From positions 32,966 through 96,965 of the forward strand of contig DDEN01000024.1 in assembly GCA_002336115.1 (NCBI GenBank): a DNA stretch of 64,000 bases, written 5' to 3'. The DNA is from Chitinophagaceae bacterium UBA1953 (lineage in GTDB: Bacteria; Bacteroidota; Bacteroidia; Chitinophagales; Chitinophagaceae). The notes below the pieces were generated by a model that made no database searches, had not been told where the DNA came from, and saw nothing but the letters and a program-made list of their open reading frames with translations. Of the stretch, positions 8,466-16,136 are shown one piece after another. Made by a program: the position numbers and the translations under genes. Numbering within the stretch: the stretch's first letter is position 1; the number at the start of each line of letters is the position of its first letter.

Positions 8466-9911
8466 CTAATCCAGCACCCAGGTATCTTTACTTCCTCCTC
8501 CCTGCGAAGAGTTTACAACAAGTGACCCTTCTTTGAGAGCCACCCTTGTTAAACCACCGGGTACAATTTTTACACCATCCGGCCCGCAAAGAGCATAAGG
8601 ACGCAGATCAACATGGCGTGGTTTTAATTCTCCGTCGATAAAACAGGGAACCGTAGAAAGTTTAATAATCGGCTGGGCAATGAATTCTCTCGGATTTTTT
8701 TCAATCTCTCTTTTAAACTTATTAATTTCTTCATCGCTGGCTTTATTGCCCATGAGCATACCATAACCACCACTCTGGTTTGTACGTTTCACCACCATTT
8801 TGTGCATGTTTTCAAACACATGCTTCCGTTCATCATCAATACTCATCTGGTATGTGGGTACGTTAGGCAAAATAGGATCTTCGTTCAGATAATACTTAAT
8901 CATTGCGGGCACATAAGCATACACCGCCTTATCATCTGCAACACCATTTCCAACAGCATTTGCAAGTGCTACAGTTCCCTTGCGGTAAGCGCCCATGATA
9001 CCTGAAACACCAAGAATACTATCGGGCCTGAACAGTAAGGGATCCATAAATTCATCATCAATTCTACGGTAAATTACATCCACCTGCTGTAACCCTGCGG
9101 TGGTTTTCATATAAACCTTGTGATTATCAATTACCAGATCACGCCCTTCCACTAACTGAATACCCATTTGCCTTGCAAGGAAAGTATGTTCATAATAAGC
9201 CGAGTTAAAAACACCTGGTGTTAGTAATACAACTGTTGGATTAGAAACGGGACGTGGCGATAAAGCCATGAGGTTGTTATGCAGCATTAGCGGATAATTC
9301 TGCACCATCCGCACATTGGCCTGAGATAAAAGATCGGGGAACAGGCGCTTGGTTACTTCCCTGTTTTCCAACATGTATGACACACCTGATGGAGTACGCA
9401 GGTTATCTTCCAGAATATAAAATGTTCCATCTTCTCCCCTGATTAAATCAATTCCTGAAATGTGAACATAAATATCATGCGGTACATCAATGCCGGAAAC
9501 TTCACGCAGGTAATGCGGACAGGATGCAATCAATTCAGCAGGGATAATTTTGTCTTTGAGAATCTGCTGTTCATGATAAATGTCTTTAAGAAATAAATTC
9601 AGTGCTTTTAATCGCTGCTGAATTCCTTTTTCTATATGATCCCATTCTGCCGCAGTAATAATTCTTGGCAAAATGTCGAATGGGAAAATCCGTTCAATAC
9701 CTGCATCATCGCTGTACACAGTAAAGGTAATTCCCTGGTTCATGAATAACTCACTCGCCAGCTTATGTTTGAGCTGAAGCTCATCAATACTGTGATTACG
9801 GATTGTTTCAACCAGCTTTTGATAGGGCAGCCTTACCTGCCCGTCGAACTGCATTTCGTCAAATAATGCAGTGCCGGTCTGATAATTTTGTATCAGATGT
9901 TCGCTGTCCAT
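8466..9911 (-). CDS. Circularly permuted type 2 ATP-grasp protein
   Basis: 481 aa. Signatures of the CP_ATPgrasp_2 family are visible: DLIRGEDGTFYILEDNLRTP, NPTVVLLTPGVFNSAYYEH, YRRIDDEFMDP and KRTNQSGGYGMLMG. ATP-grasp ligases form amide bonds through acyl-phosphate intermediates; this branch is predicted to build short peptides or tags. First gene of the trio. The terminator of the upstream thr operon lies just before it (9932-9975), so it should have its own promoter. Confidence 0.9.
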   Translation of the reverse strand: MDSEHLIQNYQTGTALFDEMQFDGQVRLPYQKLVETIRNHSIDELQLKHKLASELFMNQGITFTVYSDDAGIERIFPFDILPRIITAAEWDHIEKGIQQRLKALNLFLKDIYHEQQILKDKIIPAELIASCPHYLREVSGIDVPHDIYVHISGIDLIRGEDGTFYILEDNLRTPSGVSYMLENREVTKRLFPDLLSQANVRMVQNYPLMLHNNLMALSPRPVSNPTVVLLTPGVFNSAYYEHTFLARQMGIQLVEGRDLVIDNHKVYMKTTAGLQQVDVIYRRIDDEFMDPLLFRPDSILGVSGIMGAYRKGTVALANAVGNGVADDKAVYAYVPAMIKYYLNEDPILPNVPTYQMSIDDERKHVFENMHKMVVKRTNQSGGYGMLMGNKASDEEINKFKREIEKNPREFIAQPIIKLSTVPCFIDGELKPRHVDLRPYALCGPDGVKIVPGGLTRVALKEGSLVVNSSQGGGSKDTWVLD

Positions 9912-9931
9912 AGTTGATTTTGAGTGTTAAT

Positions 9932-9975
9932 AAAAAAGAGTTGATGGCGTACTTTTTGTACAGCAAACAACTCTC
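9932..9975 (-). terminator. Terminator of thrABC
   Basis: On the minus strand, AGAGTTG (9968-9974 side) pairs with CAACTCT (9937-9943). An inner GTAC/GTAC stem lies within, and TTTTTTATT follows. It lies 40 bp after the thrC stop. Confidence 0.7.
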
Positions 9976-10014
9976 TGCTCAATTTAGCGAAAAAGAACAT
10001 GCTGATGAAAAAAA

Positions 10015-11352
10015 TCACCTGTTCATTTTCAAAAAATCTTTTAATTGCTGGTAAGATGCGTCAATAAAAGAAGATTTCTTTGGCAGATCAATAATTTCCT
10101 TCACAGCTTCAGGAAGTGGAACAGTTTGATTTATCACCGGCTCCACCACATCATAGAATTTAACAGGATGCGCCGTTTCAAGAATAATTCCTTTTGCTGA
10201 AGGATGACCATTTAAATATCGTTCAAGAGCAAGAAAGCCAACTGCACCATGCGGATCAAGGGTGTATCCATATTCATCAAATACACGTTTCATGGTTGCT
10301 TTTGTTTCTCCATCAGTAATACTTACACTGCTGAATTTTTCTTTCAGCTGCGGAAACTGGTTGTGAAACAATTCAAGAATACGGATGAAGTTGCTGGGGT
10401 TACCCACATCCATTGCGTTGGATATTGTTGCCACAGCTTTCTTAGGTGCATAGTTTTGCGACTGCATAAACTGTGGCACCACATCGTTTGCATTGCAGGC
10501 TGCAATAAAATGTTCAACAGGCAAACCACTTGTATGTGCCAGCACACCTGCACAGATATTTCCAAAGTTGCCACTGGGCACACAAATAACTGGTGGCTGG
10601 CCCCCATCCCCTGAAGGGGTGTTTAACCATTGTTTATACGCAAAGAAATAATAAAACTGCTGCGGTAACCATCTTGCAACGTTGATAGAGTTTGCTGAGG
10701 TAAGAAATAACTGTTTGTTGAGTTCTTCATCAGCAAAAGCCTGTTTCACCATTTGCTGACAATCATCAAATGTTCCGTTTACTTCTAAAGCATGAATGTT
10801 TTTTCCAAGCGTTGTTAACTGCTTTTCCTGTACACTGCTTACTTTACCGCTAGGATAGAGAATTACCACCTCCACTCCATCCACATCATAAAAACCATTA
10901 GCAACAGCACCACCGGTATCTCCACTTGTAGCAACAAGTACAATGATTTTTCCAGTCGGGCCACTTAAAGCGGCCTGACCGTTATTTACAAAGTATCCTA
11001 AACAACGGCTCATAAATCTTGCTCCAACATCTTTAAACGCAAGTGTGGGACCATGAAATAATTCAAGTGAAGAAATCGTATCAGTTACTTTCTCCAGCGG
11101 AATGGGAAAGTTTACCGTTTCTGAAACAATGCGAAACAATTCATCATCAGCAATTTCATTTCCGATATACGGCTTGATGACACGAAAAGCTATTTCTTCG
11201 TTGCTGATGTTTTCAATATTGCTGATAATATCTTTATCAACCAGTGGTATTGTTTCAGGAAAATACAATCCCTTATCAGGAGCCTGGCCAAGAATTGTTG
11301 CTTCTTTAAATGAAACATCAGATGATTGCTTATTTAAACTATAATAATTCAT
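10015..11352 (-). CDS. thrC: Threonine synthase
   Basis: 445 aa. PLP enzyme converting O-phosphohomoserine to threonine. The Schiff-base lysine is K107 in GPTLAFKDVGARFM; phosphate/PLP contacts include VATSGDTGGAVANGFYD and VPSGNFGNICAG. Residues about 245-251 (TPSGDGG) are encoded by a palindromic repeat lying in a loop just before PPVICVPSGN. Last gene of thrABC; the gap from thrB (105 bp) is filled by an 84-bp palindromic element. A terminator follows. Confidence 0.96.
   Translation of the reverse strand: MNYYSLNKQSSDVSFKEATILGQAPDKGLYFPETIPLVDKDIISNIENISNEEIAFRVIKPYIGNEIADDELFRIVSETVNFPIPLEKVTDTISSLELFHGPTLAFKDVGARFMSRCLGYFVNNGQAALSGPTGKIIVLVATSGDTGGAVANGFYDVDGVEVVILYPSGKVSSVQEKQLTTLGKNIHALEVNGTFDDCQQMVKQAFADEELNKQLFLTSANSINVARWLPQQFYYFFAYKQWLNTPSGDGGQPPVICVPSGNFGNICAGVLAHTSGLPVEHFIAACNANDVVPQFMQSQNYAPKKAVATISNAMDVGNPSNFIRILELFHNQFPQLKEKFSSVSITDGETKATMKRVFDEYGYTLDPHGAVGFLALERYLNGHPSAKGIILETAHPVKFYDVVEPVINQTVPLPEAVKEIIDLPKKSSFIDASYQQLKDFLKMNR
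10601..10620. repeat. Palindromic element, copy 2 (inside thrC)
   Basis: Plus strand CCCCCATCCCCTGAAGGGGT. Translated on the minus strand it gives T-P-S-G-D-G-G, in phase with thrC. Confidence 0.85.
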
Positions 11353-11368
11353 TTACAATTTGTTTTTC

Positions 11369-11452
11369 GGGCTAAAGCCCAATACTGTTTTATGATTTGC
11401 TCCGGCCTTAAGGCTGGAGCAAACGATCCAAAATACAAATGGGCTTTAGCCC
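11369..11452. repeat. 84-bp imperfect palindromic intergenic element
   Basis: Three nested inverted repeats fill the thrB-thrC gap: GGGCTAAAGCCC (11369-11380), a 22-nt hairpin starting GCTCCGGCCT (11399-11420) and GGGCTTTAGCCC (11441-11452). The outer two are reverse complements of each other, and the arms between them are also similar, so the whole unit can fold as one long cruciform. It looks like a non-autonomous repeat (REP/MITE-like) and is transcribed within the thr mRNA. Confidence 0.75.
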
Positions 11453-11457
11453 AAAAC

Positions 11458-12432
11458 TTATAAAACAGATACTCCTTGCTGTGCAATGGAAGTAACATAT
11501 GTTTTATACTCAATGCCGAGACGATGAAACACATCCTGCATAATCCGTTCCACATTCTTTGCAAAGGTTTCATCGGTACACAGCATGAAAATGGAAGGAC
11601 CACTTCCTGAAATTCCACCACCCAATGCACCCGCTTCTTTACTCTTATGTTTTATTTCATCAAAGCCGGGAATTAAAATACTGCGTACAGGTTCAATGAT
11701 CACATCTTCCAGGCTGCGGCCAATTAAATCCGTATCCCCTTTTTCAAAACCAGCAACAAGACCAGCAATATTTCCCCATTGTTTGATGGCATTTTTCAGC
11801 AACACTTCCTTGCGCAGAATCTGTCGTGCATCGCTGGTCTTTACTTCAATCTGCGGATGCACCACTGTTACAAACAAGGAAGGCGAATTCAACTGCACTA
11901 TATCTAATGGATGAATGGAACGGATCAATGTAACACCACCCGTAATACACGGAGTAATATTATCTGCATGTTTTACACTACTTGCCAGCTTTTCACCAAA
12001 CATTGCAAACTGTACAAGATCATCGGTTGAAAATATATTTCCCAGCAAATGATTGGCAGCAACAGCAGCACCGGCAGCACTTGCAGCACTGGAGCCCAAG
12101 CCACTTCCCGGCTTGATGTGTTTTTCTATTTCCACTTCAAAGCCAAACTTATGACCCGTTTTTTCCATGATTTCAAGTAACACAACACCAGCAACATTTT
12201 TCTCAGCTTCTGTTGGAAGATTATACGCATCTTTGTTAGTGATGATCACTTTGGGTTCATCAATCAGTTTCAGCTTCATGATATCGTATGGTTCATCAAG
12301 CGCCATTCCAAGAATATCAAAACCACAAACAAGGTTGGCAACTGTTGCCGGACATTTAACAGTAACAGTTTGCCCCCCCGCCCCTAAAGGGGAGCTTTGA
12401 ACATCCTGATTTATTTTTTCACTCAAACTCAT
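11458..12432 (-). CDS. thrB: Homoserine kinase
   Basis: 324 aa GHMP kinase that phosphorylates homoserine. The ATP loop is IKPGSGLGSSAASAAGAA (about 107-124), and a C-terminal GGGISGSGPSIFML motif is present. The first about 20 residues (MSLSEKINQDVQSSPLGAGG) precede the conserved QTVTVKCPATVANLVCGFD. Residues 13-20 (SSPLGAGG) come from a palindromic repeat inserted near the start. 64 bp after thrA. Confidence 0.95.
   Translation of the reverse strand: MSLSEKINQDVQSSPLGAGGQTVTVKCPATVANLVCGFDILGMALDEPYDIMKLKLIDEPKVIITNKDAYNLPTEAEKNVAGVVLLEIMEKTGHKFGFEVEIEKHIKPGSGLGSSAASAAGAAVAANHLLGNIFSTDDLVQFAMFGEKLASSVKHADNITPCITGGVTLIRSIHPLDIVQLNSPSLFVTVVHPQIEVKTSDARQILRKEVLLKNAIKQWGNIAGLVAGFEKGDTDLIGRSLEDVIIEPVRSILIPGFDEIKHKSKEAGALGGGISGSGPSIFMLCTDETFAKNVERIMQDVFHRLGIEYKTYVTSIAQQGVSVL
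12372..12395. repeat. Palindromic element, copy 3 (inside thrB)
   Basis: Variant core CCCCTAAAGGGG with a C-rich flank. It is in frame with thrB, encoding S-S-P-L-G-A-G-G at residues 13-20. Confidence 0.8.
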
Positions 12433-12473
12433 TTTATCTTATTTAAGCTTTTTAAAATTGAAACTCCTGCCTT

Positions 12474-12496
12474 ACTCCCCTTCAGGGGTTGGGGGC
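12474..12496. repeat. Palindromic element, copy 4 (after thrA stop)
   Basis: CTCCCCTTCAGGGGTTGGGGG on the plus strand spans this interval and directly abuts the thrA TAA. Its orientation is opposite to that of the in-gene copies, as in copy 1 after sdhA. Confidence 0.8.
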
Positions 12497-14977
12497 TTAT
12501 TTTTGTGCTGCTCTTAAAATATCTGCAAATACGCCGCTTGCTGTTACTTCAGCACCGGCACCAGCGCCTTTCACCACCATGGGTTGTTCTTTATAACGAT
12601 CGGTATAGAATAACACCACATTATCTTTTCCATATAAATGATACAGATCGTGCTGCGATGGAATATGCTGCAGTCCCACACTTGCTTTTCCGCCCCCATC
12701 CCCTGAAGGGGAGCTAATATAACTTGCAACAAATTTCAGCTTGCAGTTTTCAGCATTTGCTTTATCAAAAATGGCTTTGAAATGCGGCTCTTCTTTTTTC
12801 ATGGCTTCATAAAAATCAGCCACACTTCCCTGCATACAACTTTCAGGTAAAAAGCCATTGCAGGCAATATCATCCATTTCCATCTGCACACCTGCTTCAC
12901 GTGCAAGAATGAGGATCTTGCGCATCACATCTGTGCCACTTAAATCAAGACGTGGATCTGGTTCAGTGTAACCTTCATCCTGCGCCTGCTTCACCACTTC
13001 AGCAAAAGGTTTAGTACCATCGTAGTTATTAAACACAAAGTTTAATGTACCGCTCAATACAGCTTCCATACGGTGAATGCTGTCGCCGCTGCGCATTAAA
13101 TCGTTGAGTGTACCAATAATGGGCAAGCCTGCGCCAACATTGGTTTCAAACAAAAACGGCGCATTAAATTCGGTTGAAAGATGTTTGAGTTTTTTATAGT
13201 TGCTGAACTTCGATGAGGCAGCCACTTTGTTACAGGCCACCACAGCAATACTCTTTTCCAGCAACGATGCATATACATCAGCAATAGCAGCATTGGCCGT
13301 AACATCCACAAAAACGGAGTTACGTAAGTTTTTATCAATGATGGATTGTACAAAACGCTGCAGGTTGGCATCAGCGCCATGCAGCAACAGTTCTTCCCAT
13401 TTGCTTAAATCAACACCACTTTCATCAATAATCATTTTACGGCTGTTACTTACACCTGCAATATTTACCTGCAGGCGCAGATGCTGTTCAAGAAACGATT
13501 GTTGTTTTTTCAACTGCTCCAGCAAACGTTTACCCACATTACCAGTACCGGCAATGTATAAGTTTACCTGCTTGCGTGATGTTTCAAAAAATTCTTCGTG
13601 CAATACGTTCACTGCTTTGCGTACATCGGCAGTGGCAACAACAGCAGAAATATTCCGTTCAGTTGAACCTTGTGCAATGGCACGTATGTTTACACCGTTG
13701 CGGCCAAGTGCAGCAAACATCCGTCCGCTGATGCCTGTGTGGTGACGCATCTGGTCGCCAACAAGTGCTACGATTGATAAATCTTTTTCAATCTGCAGCG
13801 GGTTTACTTTATCAGTTACAATTTCATAGTCAAATGCTTTATCAACTACTTCTTTTGCTTTGGCAGCATTGGCCACATCCACACCCACACAAATTGAATG
13901 TTCAGACGAACCTTGTGTAATGAGGATAACGTTGATCTGTGTATTGGCCAGCGCTGCAAACAACCTGCTGCTGAAACCGGGAATACCAATCATACCACTG
14001 CCTTCAAGACTTAACAAGGCAAGTGAGTTGATGCTTGAAATTCCGGTAATAATACCTCCATCCCCTGAAGGGGTGTAAGAAGAATCTTTATTTTCAATCA
14101 CAGTTCCGTGATCATTAGCAGCAAAAGTATTTTTAATCCATACCGGAATTTTCTTTGCAAGAACAGGTTGAATGGTTGGCGGGTAAATCACTTTTGCACC
14201 AAAGTGCGAAAGCTCCATTGCTTCCTGGTACGAAATAGAAGGAATAATCTTTGCATTGGCCACCCAACGTGGGTCGGCCGTCATCATACCACTCACATCA
14301 GTCCATATTTCAAGCGATGATGCATCAACAGCCGCTGCTAAAATGGCTGCTGTGTAATCCGATCCGCCACGACCAAGTGTTGTGGTAACACCCGCTGCAT
14401 CACTGGCAATAAAGCCGGGAACAACAATTAATTTTTCTGCACTGCTCTCTACAAATGCTTTTACCTGTTCGTTGGTAATAGCAAAATCAACGGCTGCATT
14501 GCTGTAGTTGGAGTTGGTGCGTATCAGTTCTCTTGCATCTTTCCAAACCGACTTTGTTCCGTTTGAACTGAAGGCTGCATTGATGATGGTGGACGATAAC
14601 AACTCACCATAACTTACCAGTTTATCTTTTGTGCGTAATGATGATTCGCCCAGTAAAAAAATACCATTGCAGATGTCTTCAATTTCGTTGCAGTATTTTT
14701 TCACCATGCTCAGCACACTGCTCTGGTTCTGCACCGGTATCAGTTGCTTTACCGTATCAAGATGTCTTGTTTCAATTTCCTTCAGCACATCTTTGTACGT
14801 TTCATCCGTAGCCGAAGCCTTTGTACCACAGTTCAGCAACAAGTCGGTAGTACCGCTCATTGCACTTACCACAAGCATTACAGATGAGTTGCTGAGCCTG
14901 CCTTTCACAATTTCAACAACCTGTTTCATCGCATCTGCACTTCCCATTGAAGTGCCACCAAATTTTAAAACCAGCAT
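12497..14977 (-). CDS. thrA: Bifunctional aspartate kinase / homoserine dehydrogenase I
   Basis: 826 aa fusion (E. coli ThrA is 820). The N-terminal aspartokinase starts LVLKFGGTSMGSADAMK and carries GRGGSDYTAAILAAA. Two regulatory ACT units lie at about 310-455 (SLEGSGMIGIPGFSSRLF, VALVGDQMRHHTGISG). The C-terminal homoserine dehydrogenase has the NAD(P) loop IAGTGNVGKRLLEQL near 462. It feeds aspartate into threonine. Two palindromic elements lie in frame: TPSGDGG (about 301-308, between kinase and ACT) and SPSGDGG (about 755-762, dehydrogenase end). First gene of thrABC; preceded by a threonine-rich leader ORF. Confidence 0.96.
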   Translation of the reverse strand: MLVLKFGGTSMGSADAMKQVVEIVKGRLSNSSVMLVVSAMSGTTDLLLNCGTKASATDETYKDVLKEIETRHLDTVKQLIPVQNQSSVLSMVKKYCNEIEDICNGIFLLGESSLRTKDKLVSYGELLSSTIINAAFSSNGTKSVWKDARELIRTNSNYSNAAVDFAITNEQVKAFVESSAEKLIVVPGFIASDAAGVTTTLGRGGSDYTAAILAAAVDASSLEIWTDVSGMMTADPRWVANAKIIPSISYQEAMELSHFGAKVIYPPTIQPVLAKKIPVWIKNTFAANDHGTVIENKDSSYTPSGDGGIITGISSINSLALLSLEGSGMIGIPGFSSRLFAALANTQINVILITQGSSEHSICVGVDVANAAKAKEVVDKAFDYEIVTDKVNPLQIEKDLSIVALVGDQMRHHTGISGRMFAALGRNGVNIRAIAQGSTERNISAVVATADVRKAVNVLHEEFFETSRKQVNLYIAGTGNVGKRLLEQLKKQQSFLEQHLRLQVNIAGVSNSRKMIIDESGVDLSKWEELLLHGADANLQRFVQSIIDKNLRNSVFVDVTANAAIADVYASLLEKSIAVVACNKVAASSKFSNYKKLKHLSTEFNAPFLFETNVGAGLPIIGTLNDLMRSGDSIHRMEAVLSGTLNFVFNNYDGTKPFAEVVKQAQDEGYTEPDPRLDLSGTDVMRKILILAREAGVQMEMDDIACNGFLPESCMQGSVADFYEAMKKEEPHFKAIFDKANAENCKLKFVASYISSPSGDGGGKASVGLQHIPSQHDLYHLYGKDNVVLFYTDRYKEQPMVVKGAGAGAEVTASGVFADILRAAQK
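12692..12715. repeat. Palindromic element, copy 5 (inside thrA, dehydrogenase part)
   Basis: CCCCTGAAGGGG core on the plus strand with GCCCCCAT flank. Encodes S-S-P-S-G-D-G-G-G in phase with thrA. Confidence 0.85.
14054..14076. repeat. Palindromic element, copy 6 (inside thrA, kinase-ACT linker)
   Basis: CCATCCCCTGAAGGGGTG. Encodes Y-T-P-S-G-D-G-G in phase with thrA. The GGGGG flank is slightly degenerate (CCTCCA). Confidence 0.85.
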
Positions 14978-15059
14978 ATAAATTAAGATAAACGTTTAGT
15001 AAATAAAGAGAGAACCTTTTGTTTTGCAGCGTGTTGCCCAGGGGGTAATATGAGTATAT

Positions 15060-15080
15060 ACAATCCGCTTAGCGGATTGT
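15060..15080 (-). promoter_or_regulatory. Palindrome overlapping the thr leader stop (candidate attenuator hairpin)
   Basis: ACAATCCGCT, one central base, then AGCGGATTGT: a perfect 10+1+10 palindrome. Its upstream arm on the minus strand is the last codons of the leader peptide (ACA ATC CGC TAA). It is not followed by a clear U run, so termination may need a factor, or it may be a pause hairpin. Alternative pairing is possible upstream: GGTTGTA at the start of the leader with TACAACC in the Thr codons. Confidence 0.55.
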
Positions 15081-15146
15081 TGTGGTTGTAGTTGTTGTGC
15101 CAGTAAGCACAGCAAAAGAGTAATATGTAGTTACAACCTGTTTCAT
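15069..15146 (-). CDS. thrL: Threonine-rich leader peptide of the thr operon
   Basis: 25-codon ORF starting ATG 15146-15144 and ending TAA 15071-15069, 91 bp before thrA. It begins MKQVVTTYYSFAVLTG and ends with seven consecutive threonines, then I-R; ten of 25 residues are Thr. This is the design of E. coli ThrL-type leaders, in which ribosome stalling at Thr (and Ile) codons senses charged tRNA. The stop lies in a strong palindrome. The homology is functional rather than by sequence, and the attenuation mechanism is inferred. Confidence 0.75.
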   Translation of the reverse strand: MKQVVTTYYSFAVLTGTTTTTTTIR

Positions 15147-15202
15147 GTGGGCGTGAAGATAAACAGCAATGCCCATACAACAAGCGTTAGCTGAGGAGAA
15201 AT

Positions 15203-15250
15203 ATTGTCTGAACCGGGATTTGGGTGAATTTTATGGATGAAGAGGATAAT
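15203..15250. repeat. Intergenic repeat starting ATTGTCTGAACCGGGATTTG, copy a
   Basis: ATTGTCTGAACCGGGATTTG followed by GGTGAATT..ATGGATGAAGAGGAT. It recurs 180 bp away at 15383-15430 with few changes, and a shorter ACCGGGATTTATCTGAAT piece lies near 15479. Such tracts are common between genes in Bacteroidota. Confidence 0.65.
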
Positions 15251-15291
15251 AGAAACACTGATGACGCTGATAAAACAGATGAACGCAGATA
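15247..15291. repeat. Solo arm of the GxxExxY-flanking repeat
   Basis: AATAGAAACACTGATGACGC then TGATAAAACAGATGAACGCA. It differs at about 2 of 44 positions from the left arm at 18631, and its reverse complement matches the right flank of the GxxExxY gene near 33787-33822. It occupies the 15147-15570 gene-free gap, which otherwise holds only the ATTGTCTGAACC repeats. Confidence 0.65.
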
Positions 15292-15382
15292 GGAAAAACA
15301 ATTTTTTATGTTACCGGCTATAGTATTTCATGGCATCACCTGTTGCGTCGCACACTTGTACGTACTGTAATTCTGTGCAGCA

Positions 15383-15430
15383 ATTGTCTGAACCGGGATT
15401 TGGGTGGATTGGATGGATTAAGAAGATTAA
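15383..15430. repeat. Intergenic repeat starting ATTGTCTGAACCGGGATTTG, copy b
   Basis: Second copy of the repeat at 15203-15250: same first 24 bases, then GGATTGGATGGATTAAGAAG. The 80 bp before it contains GTCGCACACTTGTA, a near match to GTCGCACTCTTGTA at 57468-57481. Confidence 0.65.
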
Positions 15431-15570
15431 TTTGCTTTGCCTGTTTTTGTTTCGTGTGCCACGAACCAAGGCTTATAACCGGGATTTATCTGAATGGCAT
15501 CATGTGACCCGAAAATGCAGCGGAACACTTGCGCCTGAAACTGGATGAGTCATAATTACGCTCTGCAAAG

Positions 15571-15996
15571 TCATTTATTTAGTTTATCAACTTCATCCTG
15601 ATATTTCTGATCCCAGATAAAGTCAATCTCAAATTTTCCAGATGGGTATAAAAGAAATTTTAATTTGTTCCAAGGGTTTTCTTTTTCCTTAGCCATATCA
15701 ATATACAAGTCATGTATTTTGATGGAAAAAAGATAACCAAAGTTTGAATCATCCATTGCCTTTTCCTCCCCATTTTTATTAATATAAAACCCCTTAACAC
15801 TTGTATACTTATTTAATCTACAAACATCCAAAGTTGCAAATTCCCAAGCTTCGTTTATTGAATCTGCAATGGTTTTCCCTATTTCAAAATAGATTTCTTC
15901 TTTTGTCATATTTCCGTATATATTTTCCCACTGGCTCTCACAGGCAAGCATCCCGCTTGTGCCTATCCTTAAGTAATCATTTTCTTTCCTCACCAA
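15571..15996 (-). CDS. YezG/DUF600-like putative immunity protein
   Basis: 141 aa, no signal peptide. The C-terminal block (NPWNKLKFLLYPSGKFEIDF) and the N-terminal MTKEEIYFEIGKTIADSINE follow the pattern of YezG-type proteins, the antitoxins of LXG toxins in Firmicutes that also occur as orphans. The likely translation start is either 15996 or the internal Met at MTKEEIYFE. No toxin gene is adjacent; the neighbours are repeats. The role is inferred from family resemblance only. Confidence 0.5.
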   Translation of the reverse strand: MVRKENDYLRIGTSGMLACESQWENIYGNMTKEEIYFEIGKTIADSINEAWEFATLDVCRLNKYTSVKGFYINKNGEEKAMDDSNFGYLFSIKIHDLYIDMAKEKENPWNKLKFLLYPSGKFEIDFIWDQKYQDEVDKLNK

Positions 15997-16085
15997 TCAA
16001 ATCATCACTTCCAAATTTACAGGTTTGCAGTGCATAAAAAATTTCACAACTTCTTCATTCAATCACAAAAAAATAAACCAACAAA

Positions 16086-16115
16086 AAAAGCCCCGACCGA
16101 AGCGTCGGGGCTTTT
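16086..16115. terminator. Strong bidirectional terminator
   Basis: GCCCCGAC, CGAAG-type loop, GTCGGGGC (16090-16111) flanked by A-run and TTTT. It ends the minus-strand gene at 16137. Confidence 0.85.
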
Positions 16116-16136
16116 AAGTTCAACTATCTATCAGTA

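Noticed and set aside
11349..11630. ORF spanning the thrB end and the palindromic element
   Set aside because: Shadow of thrB running through a repeat.
14983..15183. 66-codon ORF overlapping the thr leader in another frame
   Set aside because: Cys/Leu/His-rich and non-conserved in look; the Thr-rich frame explains the region.
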